Origin: Granulosicoccus sp.
Lineage (GTDB): Bacteria; Pseudomonadota; Gammaproteobacteria; Granulosicoccales; Granulosicoccaceae
Assembly: GCA_020627685.1 (NCBI GenBank)
Contig: JAHDGK010000001.1
Span: 14,084 to 78,083 of the forward strand
Length of the DNA stretch: 64,000 nt
Direction of reading: 5' to 3'
This document shows positions 38,257-45,976 of this stretch, piece by piece. Each line of letters starts with the position of its first letter. Position 1 is the first letter of the stretch. The notes under the pieces were generated by a model. It had not been told where the DNA came from. It made no database searches and was given only the letters and a program-made list of their open reading frames with translations. The translations under genes were made by a program, and so were the position numbers.

Positions 38257-38874
38257 ATGAGCACACTTCCATCACCCGTCAATGCAGCGATAGAACGTGC
38301 TATCGAAGCCCTATTGCAGCTAGACCCTGACACGCGTCAACGCTTATCCTCATTGGAGGGTAAGGTTATCGCTATCAACATGACTCAGCCGACGGTGAGT
38401 GTGGTGTTGTCCATTGTCGATCAACGGGTCAATGTTATTGGTCAGACAGACACACCTGCAGATACCACCTTGACAGGCACTCTCAGTGCGCTGCGTAGTC
38501 TTTCATCAGGTAACGATGCTTTATATCAAGGTGATGTGACTGTCGAGGGTGATATTGGTATCGGTCAGGAGTTAAAAGAAATTGTGGCATCACTGGATCC
38601 TGACTGGGAAGAATTTCTATCCCCTGTGTTAGGCGACACTGTGGTGCATCAGCTCTCTGTCTTTAGTCAGAGTCTTAGCTCATGGATGCAACGCACCCGT
38701 TCTGCTATGCGACAAAATACCAGTGAGTATCTACAAGAAGAAGCAGAGGTGCTAGCACCCAATAGTGAGATACAAGCATTCTGCCTTGAGGTTGATGAGG
38801 TTCGGGCTGCTGGTGATCGTCTAGAAGCGCGAGTAAGTAGACTGGAGTCGCGGCAACAGGGAGAAGGCGCTTGA
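38257..38874 (+). CDS. ubiJ: Ubiquinone biosynthesis accessory factor UbiJ
   Basis: This 205-residue protein has an SCP2-type lipid-binding domain at the N-terminus (LEGKVIAINMTQPTVSVVL, LTGTLSALRSL, DVTVEGDIGIGQEL) and a coiled-coil C-terminus. UbiJ with UbiK organises the soluble ubiquinone biosynthesis complex. The ATG at 38257 is preferred to the upstream TTG at 38239. It overlaps ubiB by TTGA. Confidence 0.9.
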   Translation: MSTLPSPVNAAIERAIEALLQLDPDTRQRLSSLEGKVIAINMTQPTVSVVLSIVDQRVNVIGQTDTPADTTLTGTLSALRSLSSGNDALYQGDVTVEGDIGIGQELKEIVASLDPDWEEFLSPVLGDTVVHQLSVFSQSLSSWMQRTRSAMRQNTSEYLQEEAEVLAPNSEIQAFCLEVDEVRAAGDRLEARVSRLESRQQGEGA

Positions 38875-40538
38875 TTGGTCGCCTCGCTCGATTTGCCAGG
38901 ATAGAACACGTCTTAGTCAAATACGGCCTAGAGCAACTGTTTTTAGAGCAAACCCGGGCTTCCGCTCTTCAGCATGTGTTTATTCTCTCTCCAACTCGTT
39001 GGATGAATCGGGAATTGCGCAGCCTTCCGCGCGGTGAGCGTTTACGCTTAGCGCTCGAAGAGCTAGGGCCAGTGTTTGTAAAACTGGGACAAGTACTGTC
39101 AACCAGACGCGACCTATTGCCGGATGATATTGGCAATGCCCTGACGCAGCTTCAAGATAACGTCAAACCGTTTTCCAGCGAAGAGGCACGTGCTGAAATA
39201 GAATCGTCGTTAGATGAATCTATTGATGTTCTTTTTAAACGCTTTGATGATACACCGATAGCATCTGCCTCTATTGCACAGGTTCATGGTGTAGAACTGC
39301 ACGACGGTACCCAAGCGATCGCAAAGGTACTACGGCCGGGAATTAAAAAAACTATCGATAGGGACATCAGCTTGATGTACCTATTGGCCGACATGGCGGC
39401 GCTGGCACTTCATGATGGAAAGCGTTTACGCCCGCGTGAAGTTGTTTCGGAGTACGAGCGAACCATCCATGATGAATTAAACCTAGTTGCAGAAGCCACA
39501 AACGCCGTGGTTTTACGAAACAACTTTAAAGATTCTAAAACCTTGTACATCCCGGAGATTTACTGGGAGTACACACGCAACACGGTCATGGTGCAGGAAA
39601 GAATTTCCGGTATTTCTATTCGTGATATTGATGCAATGGAAGCCAACGGCACTGACATGAAAAAGCTGGCAGAGCATGGGGTGGAAATTTTTTATACTCA
39701 AGTGTTCGATCATAATTTCTTTCATGCGGACATGCATCCTGGAAATATTTTTGTCTCGCGAGAGAATCCTGATCATCCGCAGTACATTGCTGTAGATTTC
39801 GGTATCGTTGGATCCTTGACCGAGGAAGATCAACGATATATTGGTGAAAATCTTTTAGCGTTTTTCCAGCGTGACTATCGACGCGTAGCACAGCTGCATA
39901 TCGATTCCGGGTGGGTGCCCAAACACACGCGTGTCAGCGAATTAGAAGCAGGTGTTCGGGCGGTGTGCGAACCTATTTTCGATAAACCCTTATCGGAAAT
40001 CTCCTTTGGAGATGTATTGCTAAATCTATTTCATATAGCCCGACGATTTGAAATGGAGGTGCAGCCACAATTAGTTTTACTGCAAAAAACCTTACTCAAT
40101 ATTGAAGGGCTGGGTAGAGAGCTTTACCCCGATCTTGACTTATGGGCTACTGGCAAACCGTTTTTAAAACGATGGGTGGTCAAGCAAAACAATCCCCAAA
40201 CCGTGATAAAACGATTTGTAGATCAAGCCCCTATGCTTCTAAAAATCATGCCTGACATGCCGATGCTGGTTCATGATTATTTGAAACTGCAAAATCAGTC
40301 GATGAGTGAAGGGCGACATTCCTTCGAGCACAATCAATATTCATCAAAAAGCAGCGCTTCAGGATCTGGAAGATCACTGCACTACAGTATTACTGGCGCC
40401 GCTCTTGTGGTGTCCTCTGCGTTGTTGGGTAGTGCTGGAATTATCAGTGGGCAAGATTCCACTTCAAGCTGGGTATGGTTAGCGGGTGTCTTCGGAGCGG
40501 CGCTGCTAATACTCGGTTTATTTAAAGCTAAGCGTTAG
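38871..40538 (+). CDS. ubiB: UbiB atypical kinase/ATPase
   Basis: This 555-residue ABC1/ADCK-family protein is needed for ubiquinone synthesis. The KxGQ motif is in GPVFVKLGQVLSTRRDLLP, the alanine-rich loop in ASASIAQVHGVELHDG, and metal-binding segments in NFFHADMHPGNIF and AVDFGIVGSL. Two C-terminal hydrophobic helices (ITGAALVVSSALLGSAGII and VWLAGVFGAALLILGLF) anchor it in the inner membrane. It starts at TTG within ubiJ's stop (TTGA). Confidence 0.95.
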   Translation: MIGRLARFARIEHVLVKYGLEQLFLEQTRASALQHVFILSPTRWMNRELRSLPRGERLRLALEELGPVFVKLGQVLSTRRDLLPDDIGNALTQLQDNVKPFSSEEARAEIESSLDESIDVLFKRFDDTPIASASIAQVHGVELHDGTQAIAKVLRPGIKKTIDRDISLMYLLADMAALALHDGKRLRPREVVSEYERTIHDELNLVAEATNAVVLRNNFKDSKTLYIPEIYWEYTRNTVMVQERISGISIRDIDAMEANGTDMKKLAEHGVEIFYTQVFDHNFFHADMHPGNIFVSRENPDHPQYIAVDFGIVGSLTEEDQRYIGENLLAFFQRDYRRVAQLHIDSGWVPKHTRVSELEAGVRAVCEPIFDKPLSEISFGDVLLNLFHIARRFEMEVQPQLVLLQKTLLNIEGLGRELYPDLDLWATGKPFLKRWVVKQNNPQTVIKRFVDQAPMLLKIMPDMPMLVHDYLKLQNQSMSEGRHSFEHNQYSSKSSASGSGRSLHYSITGAALVVSSALLGSAGIISGQDSTSSWVWLAGVFGAALLILGLFKAKR

Positions 40539-40561
40539 CCCTATATAGCTAACAGCATTTG

Positions 40562-41746
40562 TCAGCGTAGTTGACATTGGGACTCTGGTTCGTCAATGCC
40601 CAAGGTGTCGACGTAGTGTTTAGGGTGTAGGAACTTTGGCATAGGTGCAATCGCTATTACTGCATCTGGCGTTGATAACAAAATGGGTTGTCTAAGTTGA
40701 TTGTTCCAATGACGTATCGAGCCACGCGTCCCCTTGTAAAGATCCACCTGAGATGCGGGGTCTTGCAGCACTGCAAGTAAATTCAAGTCGTCCCCTTTCT
40801 GCCGACTGTTGATGCTGTTACTAATCAGTTTTATAGCACTCCATGCAGCAAACTCAGCATCGGTCATTGATATTTGAGAACTTAAAGGCTCGCCTGTTTT
40901 GAAGGTTCGATAGCGTTCATTGAGTTGTGGTGCGCCGTAACGCTCAAGCGAGAAATGCCAGCTTGCTGGGGTGAGTCCTACATCACCAACAACGGGTCTT
41001 GCGCTTCGAGTGCTGTATTGCAAATAACGTCCGTAGTCTTTTTGTGAGTCGATGACTGCAACAACATCGTATGAGATCCCGCCGGTTATAAATTCGGGTT
41101 TGTTTTCATCTCTGTCATCCGGGTGGTGTGACAATGAGAAGATGCGCTGATCGACTACCGTTGCACCGAATTTCTTTAAACTGACCAAGAGTGTTTTAGC
41201 ACGTTCAGTATCTTTCTCTGAAGGGCCTTGTATGACTAAGACTTTTCGCCAACCCCGATAGACGAGAAATTGACCTAAGGCGTCGAAATACATTTGATCG
41301 GAAGGGATAGTGTGAAACACATGCGTAAGGCATAGTGTATCTCTTAACTGCGCATCGCTATGGCGTACGTTGAATGCGATCAGTTTTAGTTTGTTGGTGA
41401 TCTGAGCAACCTGCTCCATAGTGTCCAACGGCAAATCTAAAATAAGTAAACTTGAAGGAATAAGCTCTTTAAGTTGATCATCTAAATTACGTTCCGCATC
41501 AAGCGTTAGCTGATGAATATTTGCATTAATACCTAGTGTTTTGAACAGCGTGGATGATTCATACACGGCGAGTTCGACGGCTCTAAGCACCGGACGATCT
41601 GGTTTTACAGTAATGCCTGCAAAGCTTTTTCCGGAGTTTTTTCTATCCTCCGAGCTTGACGTGATTATCGTGATATCAAAGTCGTTGGAGACTGCCGGAG
41701 CCGATAAAAAACAGCATGCCAGAAGTATCAATTTGTGAAGCTTCAA
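40562..41746 (-). CDS. Periplasmic substrate-binding protein associated with PQQ-dependent catabolism
   Basis: This 394-residue protein has a signal peptide (MKLHKLILLACCFLSAPAVS) and a type-I periplasmic binding fold (VLRAVELAVYESSTLFKTLG, GWRKVLVIQGPSEKDTERAK, YDVVAVIDSQKDYGRYL). It resembles the ABC-type substrate-binding family found beside PQQ-dependent dehydrogenases. No ABC permease or ATPase gene is present in the window. It overlaps the beta-propeller gene by ATGA and is the last gene of the four-gene minus-strand unit. Confidence 0.82.
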   Translation of the reverse strand: MKLHKLILLACCFLSAPAVSNDFDITIITSSSEDRKNSGKSFAGITVKPDRPVLRAVELAVYESSTLFKTLGINANIHQLTLDAERNLDDQLKELIPSSLLILDLPLDTMEQVAQITNKLKLIAFNVRHSDAQLRDTLCLTHVFHTIPSDQMYFDALGQFLVYRGWRKVLVIQGPSEKDTERAKTLLVSLKKFGATVVDQRIFSLSHHPDDRDENKPEFITGGISYDVVAVIDSQKDYGRYLQYSTRSARPVVGDVGLTPASWHFSLERYGAPQLNERYRTFKTGEPLSSQISMTDAEFAAWSAIKLISNSINSRQKGDDLNLLAVLQDPASQVDLYKGTRGSIRHWNNQLRQPILLSTPDAVIAIAPMPKFLHPKHYVDTLGIDEPESQCQLR

Positions 41747-42750
41747 TCGAATACCTCCACAGAGTGTGGGACGAGCCCGGTACGACTGGTTTTAAGTGGG
41801 CGCATCTTTTGAACATCAATTAAAGTGACATCATCTGAAAGCCCGTTGAGTACAAACAACTGTTTGTCGTCGGGGGTTAACGCAAGGCCCCACGGACGAC
41901 GCCCTACCAGTATGTATTTAAGTATTTCACGTTTGGCGGCGTCAATGATAACAACGTGGTTCGCAGAGCCTAAGGCTACGAACGCGGTGTCTCCGGTTTG
42001 ATTAAACAGAATATCCACCGGGGTAAGTTGTTCACTACGAAAGCCTCGAGGAGCAAAAATGATTTCATCGATCTTTTCGAAACTGTTTGTATCAAATATC
42101 TCTACGCGACTACCCATTTCGGATGACACCCACAGTTCGGTATTGCGAATGGATAAGCGCCGTGGGCGTAGGTTGGTAATAATGATGTCAATAGCTGAGT
42201 AGTCGGTTCCGTCGAAGACATGGACCAATCCTGCGTTTTCTGATGCAATGAAAATCAGATTGCCATCGTCGGTCAATGCAATGCCGTCAGGCTCCAGCCC
42301 TGTCGCTAGATAAGCCAGGATGTTGCCTGAGCGAACATCAATTACCGTGGCTTTAGAAGCGCCTTCATTAGAGACTATTAATCGTTCACTTGCGGTATGG
42401 AAAACCAAGTACATGGCGCCAGGCACATCCTGGTAAGTTCGTATAATTTGTCGTTTAGTCAGATCAAACTCAACGACCTTGGCGTCGTCTGAACAGGCGA
42501 TATACAACGAATTATTCGCCTTGTTTTGAGCCATTCCCCTTGGTCGATTGCAGATAGGAACAAGCTCTTGATTTTTCCCATTGTCGTCCATGAAAACGAG
42601 ATTGCCGGAGCGCTCGTTACTGATGGCAACGGTTGCGGAGTACGCTGGTAGACTAAAAGCCAATAACGCTATCGTATTGGCCAAGGCGTGCGATGCCACA
42701 CGTAAGATATGCTTTATACCTGACAAGCGTTTTGCACTGCCTGATTCCAT
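41743..42750 (-). CDS. YVTN-type beta-propeller protein associated with PQQ-dependent catabolism
   Basis: This 335-residue exported protein has a signal-like segment (ALANTIALLAFSLPAYSA) then repeated YVTN/lactonase-like blades: NNSLYIACSDDAKVVEFDL, ERLIVSNEGASKATVID, GNLIFIASENAGLVHVFD, and QLFVLNGLSDDVTLIDV. The family is known as a companion of PQQ-dependent alcohol catabolism, but its activity is not defined. It is translationally coupled to the downstream binding protein and lies 60 bases from the cytochrome gene. Confidence 0.85.
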   Translation of the reverse strand: MESGSAKRLSGIKHILRVASHALANTIALLAFSLPAYSATVAISNERSGNLVFMDDNGKNQELVPICNRPRGMAQNKANNSLYIACSDDAKVVEFDLTKRQIIRTYQDVPGAMYLVFHTASERLIVSNEGASKATVIDVRSGNILAYLATGLEPDGIALTDDGNLIFIASENAGLVHVFDGTDYSAIDIIITNLRPRRLSIRNTELWVSSEMGSRVEIFDTNSFEKIDEIIFAPRGFRSEQLTPVDILFNQTGDTAFVALGSANHVVIIDAAKREILKYILVGRRPWGLALTPDDKQLFVLNGLSDDVTLIDVQKMRPLKTSRTGLVPHSVEVFD

Positions 42751-42809
42751 AGACTTTTAAGCGCTATCCTTTATGGTGTTGTTTTAAGCTCGCGCCGCTA
42801 TTGTATTGG

Positions 42810-43130
42810 TCAGAGGCTTGGCTCTTTAACAGTCAATTCGAATGCAGCATACCAGGCCGCCAGATTTTTAATGTCCTCTAACGAGAGTGCCTGAGCAATG
42901 ATGCTCATGCGACGATCCTGACGCATACCTTTTTGATAATCAACCATTGCTTTTTCAAGGTAATAAGCGCCTTGTCCAGCTAGGTTTGGAGACTCGGGAT
43001 CTTTTGCAATGCCGTTTTTACCGTGGCAAACGGAGCATTGGGATGACAGTGCCTGGCCTTTCGCTAAATCGGCCGAGTGGCCATGTGCGCTCACTAGGAG
43101 TATGCCAAGACACAAGAGCAAACTTTTCAA
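42810..43130 (-). CDS. Periplasmic class I cytochrome c
   Basis: This is a small c-type cytochrome with a signal peptide (KSLLLCLGILLVSAHGHSA), one haem site CSVCHGKNG and a distal methionine in the RRMSIIAQALSLEDIK segment. The ORF track starts at a TTG at 43163. A second TTG at 43130 is preceded by GAGAAGG and begins the signal peptide, so I use 43130, giving 106 residues. It is the likely electron acceptor for the upstream quinoprotein-type dehydrogenase. Confidence 0.88.
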   Translation of the reverse strand: MKSLLLCLGILLVSAHGHSADLAKGQALSSQCSVCHGKNGIAKDPESPNLAGQGAYYLEKAMVDYQKGMRQDRRMSIIAQALSLEDIKNLAAWYAAFELTVKEPSL

Positions 43131-43151
43131 CGTGTTTTTCCTTCTCAAAAT

Positions 43152-43175
43152 GCCCCGGCCCAAAATGGCCGAGGC
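43152..43175 (-). promoter_or_regulatory. Stable hairpin between dehydrogenase and cytochrome genes
   Basis: Read on the minus strand, GCCTCGGCC and GGCCGGGGC form a 9-base stem (one G-T pair) with a 6-base loop. It lies 16 bases after the dehydrogenase stop and just before the cytochrome ribosome site. There is no T-run, so an RNA-stabilising or attenuating role is more likely than full termination. Confidence 0.5.
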
Positions 43176-43191
43176 TGTTTAACAGCTAAAC

Positions 43192-44442
43192 TTATGATCC
43201 TTCGTAAGAGATACGGTAAATCGCTCCGGCATAATCGTCTGAAATAAGGATTGATCCGTCTTTCATCTGAGTGACTGACATTGGGCGGCCATCGTATTCA
43301 CCGTTTTCATTTAGCCAACCTTCTGCGAAAGGTTCCATTGTTGCATTACCTTCAGCATCAATAGAGGTGAACATGACGCGTGCACCACACGGTGTCGTTC
43401 TATTCCAGGAACCATGTTGAGCCGAAAAGATTCCGTTTTTATATTTAGCAGGGAATTGCTTTCCGGTATAGAACGTCATGCCTAAGTCCGCACAGTGTGC
43501 TGTGGTTTCAACAATAGGATGAACGATATCGTCGGGTACTTCCTGAGTGTCATAGCCAAAGTCGGAAACTCGAACTGTGCCGCCACCGAACCAAGGGTGT
43601 CCAAAATGCTGTCCCGCGGCTGTCTGGCGATTTAACTCACCTGGAGGTATATCATCACCCATGCCGTCCACTTGATTGTCTGTCCACCATAACTCTCCGG
43701 TTACCGGATGAAAATCATGCCCGACAGAATTTCTAACGCCGTAGGTGTATACCTCCCGGTTAGATCCGTCGCGATCCATTCTGATAATTCCACCGATGCC
43801 TTGTTCAGCGTACAAATCAGCTTTTTCAGGTGGAGCAACGTTAAAGGGTTGGCCCAGTGAAATATAGAGTTTGTTGTCCGGGCCAATATCCACAACTCGC
43901 GCAGTGTGGTTATAGCTTTCCTCTTCAACGGGCACTAGCTGTCCTTTTGGAACTATGTCCACGGCAACAACATCAGGACCTTCGTAGAAGAACTCAGCGG
44001 CCGGAAACATACGTACATGGTTTCTTTCAGCAATATATAGAAAACCATCTTTGCTAAAGCGAACACCGTTCGGGACATCAAAACTCAATGATGGTGCGAA
44101 GTCTTTAACTTCATCGGCAACACCGTCGCGATCACGATCAGACACAACCCAAACCTTATCCTTTCGAGTGCCGACAAAAAGCACAGTTCCCTGCGGCGCC
44201 ATTGCCATATCTCTTGCATCGGGGACAAGCGCGTAAAGATCAATCTTGAAGCCGCTAGGCATCTTGACGTTTTGCAGAATCTTTTTAATGTTTTCGGCTT
44301 TCTGGCCACCTTGCTCAATAAAGGTGTGGTCGTCCATTGTTTTGCCAGACGTTGCAAATACACCGATGTTTGCAGTGGCCGCGGCTGATATCGCCATGCC
44401 CGCTACCAACGCGGCTATTTTCGTCAACTTCATTTTAGTCAC
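43192..44442 (-). CDS. PQQ-type soluble sugar dehydrogenase (glucose/sorbosone dehydrogenase family)
   Basis: This 416-residue periplasmic protein has a signal peptide (MKLTKIAALVAGMAISAAATA). The six-bladed propeller shows DLYALVPDARDMAMAPQG, FDVPNGVRFSKDGFLYIAER, the catalytic/base region ESYNHTARVVDIGPDNKLY, YGVRNSVGHDFHPVTGELWW, and QHGSWNRTTPCGARV. Relatives oxidise aldose sugars or sorbosone with pyrroloquinoline quinone, passing electrons to a cytochrome. It starts at GTG 44442 with GGAGGG five bases upstream. It leads the minus-strand module with cytochrome c, beta-propeller and binding protein. The PQQ synthesis genes are not seen here. Confidence 0.87.
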   Translation of the reverse strand: MTKMKLTKIAALVAGMAISAAATANIGVFATSGKTMDDHTFIEQGGQKAENIKKILQNVKMPSGFKIDLYALVPDARDMAMAPQGTVLFVGTRKDKVWVVSDRDRDGVADEVKDFAPSLSFDVPNGVRFSKDGFLYIAERNHVRMFPAAEFFYEGPDVVAVDIVPKGQLVPVEEESYNHTARVVDIGPDNKLYISLGQPFNVAPPEKADLYAEQGIGGIIRMDRDGSNREVYTYGVRNSVGHDFHPVTGELWWTDNQVDGMGDDIPPGELNRQTAAGQHFGHPWFGGGTVRVSDFGYDTQEVPDDIVHPIVETTAHCADLGMTFYTGKQFPAKYKNGIFSAQHGSWNRTTPCGARVMFTSIDAEGNATMEPFAEGWLNENGEYDGRPMSVTQMKDGSILISDDYAGAIYRISYEGS

Positions 44443-44908
44443 TGTTACCCTCCAGTTTTAATTCGTAGAGTGAGTGTTAGATATCGAAGATACCTTCACA
44501 AAGTTCTACTCCTATAAATTTCCACATTCAAGAGATTTATGGTTTGGGGGCAGGGTTGTGCTATTGCCTATGGTTTAAGCTTTGATTAAACGGCACTCGT
44601 CTTTTTCTGGTTTAAGCCTGTGCTTACTTGCGCTAACTAGTTGATTACTCTGACTACCACGGCGAGCGTCAGAGAATTGTTATTAGTGATAGGTTATGGG
44701 ATACAAGCGGTATTTGCCGTTGGGATGTAACCTGTGTATGGGTATAAAGTAGGGGAAAAGCGTTTTAAGGCAAAAACGTTTAACTTTTGTTATACCCAAA
44801 AGCGGAAGTTACGCAAGCTATAGCGCTAAATCGGGTAAACAGCTGACTTCTGGCAGTAAGTTTGCAATCACGGTTATTACCATTTCTTAGTGATAGCTGT
44901 AATTCATC
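44443..44908. other. Divergent intergenic region with long imperfect palindrome
   Basis: About 466 bases lie between the sugar dehydrogenase operon and a small plus-strand gene. No ORF is convincing. The region holds an imperfect palindrome at 44740-44797 and is A/T-rich in parts, so it likely contains promoters for both sides. Confidence 0.5.
44740..44797. repeat. Long nested inverted repeat
   Basis: The outer arms GGGTATAA (44740-44747) and TTATACCC (44790-44797) match exactly. AAAGT just inside the first arm can pair with ACTTT before the second, and the inner arms CGTTTT (44761-44766) and AAAACG (44773-44778) also match. It could form a nested stem-loop or bind a dimeric regulator. Confidence 0.45.
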
Positions 44909-45217
44909 ATGCAAACACAATCAGTTGACCCGCTTTGGGACGAAGGTATCTCATCCTACCTGTTAGGCCAGTACGAAAGCCTTCAAGCGCCCCTCACGAT
45001 GGAAAATCTTCAGGAGTTTGCTGTAGAGCAGGCCGTCCGCGTCGGTGATTTGCTGGAGACCCTGTTTATCATGGCTATCTATGGCGAATGGACATATTCC
45101 GACGCTAATGGCGAAGCTCAGGTATTAGATGAATCAGCTCTTGATGACTTTTATGCCAAAGGGCGTCTAAGCCAAGAAGATCTCGCTGCATTCAGTGGAG
45201 TTTGGGCTCCGGCTTAA
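44909..45217 (+). CDS. Small acidic protein of unknown function
   Basis: I do not recognise this 102-residue protein. It is acidic and probably helical (MENLQEFAVEQAVRVGDLLETLFIMAIYGEW), with no signal peptide or cysteine. The tail ends LSQEDLAAFSGVWAPA. It has its own upstream region with a nested inverted repeat and converges on the carbonic anhydrase gene with 10 bases between stops. Coding status rests on the clean ORF, plausible composition and lack of a better gene on the other strand. Confidence 0.65.
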   Translation: MQTQSVDPLWDEGISSYLLGQYESLQAPLTMENLQEFAVEQAVRVGDLLETLFIMAIYGEWTYSDANGEAQVLDESALDDFYAKGRLSQEDLAAFSGVWAPA

Positions 45218-45227
45218 CACCTGACCT

Positions 45228-45899
45228 TTAAGCGTGCTGGCTATCGCCGTCAGCTTCCTCAAAGAACTCGACTTTTCCTGTCTCCAGTGAATATTCTGCG
45301 CCGATTATTTGCAGTCCGTCATTGGAGACCAGATCGTTCAAAACCTCAGAGTTAGTCGTTAGCTGCGCAACGGATGCGTGCACATTGGCTCTTGTAGCCA
45401 GAGAGATGAGCTTAGACTCATCCGTTTCCTCTTCTACCAATTTCTCCACTGACGGTTGAATGCAATCCACGATGGATTGCAAATTTGGCGATAGAGCAGA
45501 CGAGGGTTGTTTAAGCTCTCCTACAGTTGCCTGTATTGCGCCACATTTCGTGTGACCCATCACCACGACTAAACGCGCGCCATGTTGCACTGCCGAAAAC
45601 TCAACGCTACCAAGCAATGAGGGTGTAACAATATTGCCTGCTACTCGAACAACAAACAGATCGCCTAAGCCCTGATCGAACACAATTTCGGCCGGTACAC
45701 GAGAGTCAGAGCACCCGAGAATAATGGCAAAGGGGTGTTGAGATTCCAGTACCTGTGCACGTCTGGACTCATTAGTCTCAGCTGATATATCTCGAACGTT
45801 AGCGACAAATCGTTGGTTGCCGGCTTTTAGTCGATTCAATGCGTCATTTGCGGTAGTCATGCATTGCATTATAAGCGATTGAATAATGTCATTGCTCAC
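45228..45899 (-). CDS. Beta-class carbonic anhydrase
   Basis: This zinc enzyme interconverts carbon dioxide and bicarbonate. The zinc-ligand motifs are LGCSDSRVPAEIVFDQG (Cys, Asp-Arg dyad) and VMGHTKCGAIQATVG (His, Cys). DLFVVRVAGNIVTPSLLGSVEF is also typical. The first ORF start is a GTG at 45899; ATGs at 45869 and 45860 (MTTANDALNRL) are equally plausible because no site is strong. It is divergent from uvrD and convergent with the small unknown gene. Confidence 0.94.
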   Translation of the reverse strand: MSNDIIQSLIMQCMTTANDALNRLKAGNQRFVANVRDISAETNESRRAQVLESQHPFAIILGCSDSRVPAEIVFDQGLGDLFVVRVAGNIVTPSLLGSVEFSAVQHGARLVVVMGHTKCGAIQATVGELKQPSSALSPNLQSIVDCIQPSVEKLVEEETDESKLISLATRANVHASVAQLTTNSEVLNDLVSNDGLQIIGAEYSLETGKVEFFEEADGDSQHA

Positions 45900-45976
45900 T
45901 CTGCAGGCTTGATATTAACTGGATAAATTTTCAGCATACGGATGCGCAAAAGGCCCTGCATTGCTACCATGGCGGG

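Noticed and set aside
45860-45885. TATAAT-like box within the carbonic anhydrase N-terminus
   Set aside because: No acceptable -35 element lies at the right distance, so it is not called a promoter.
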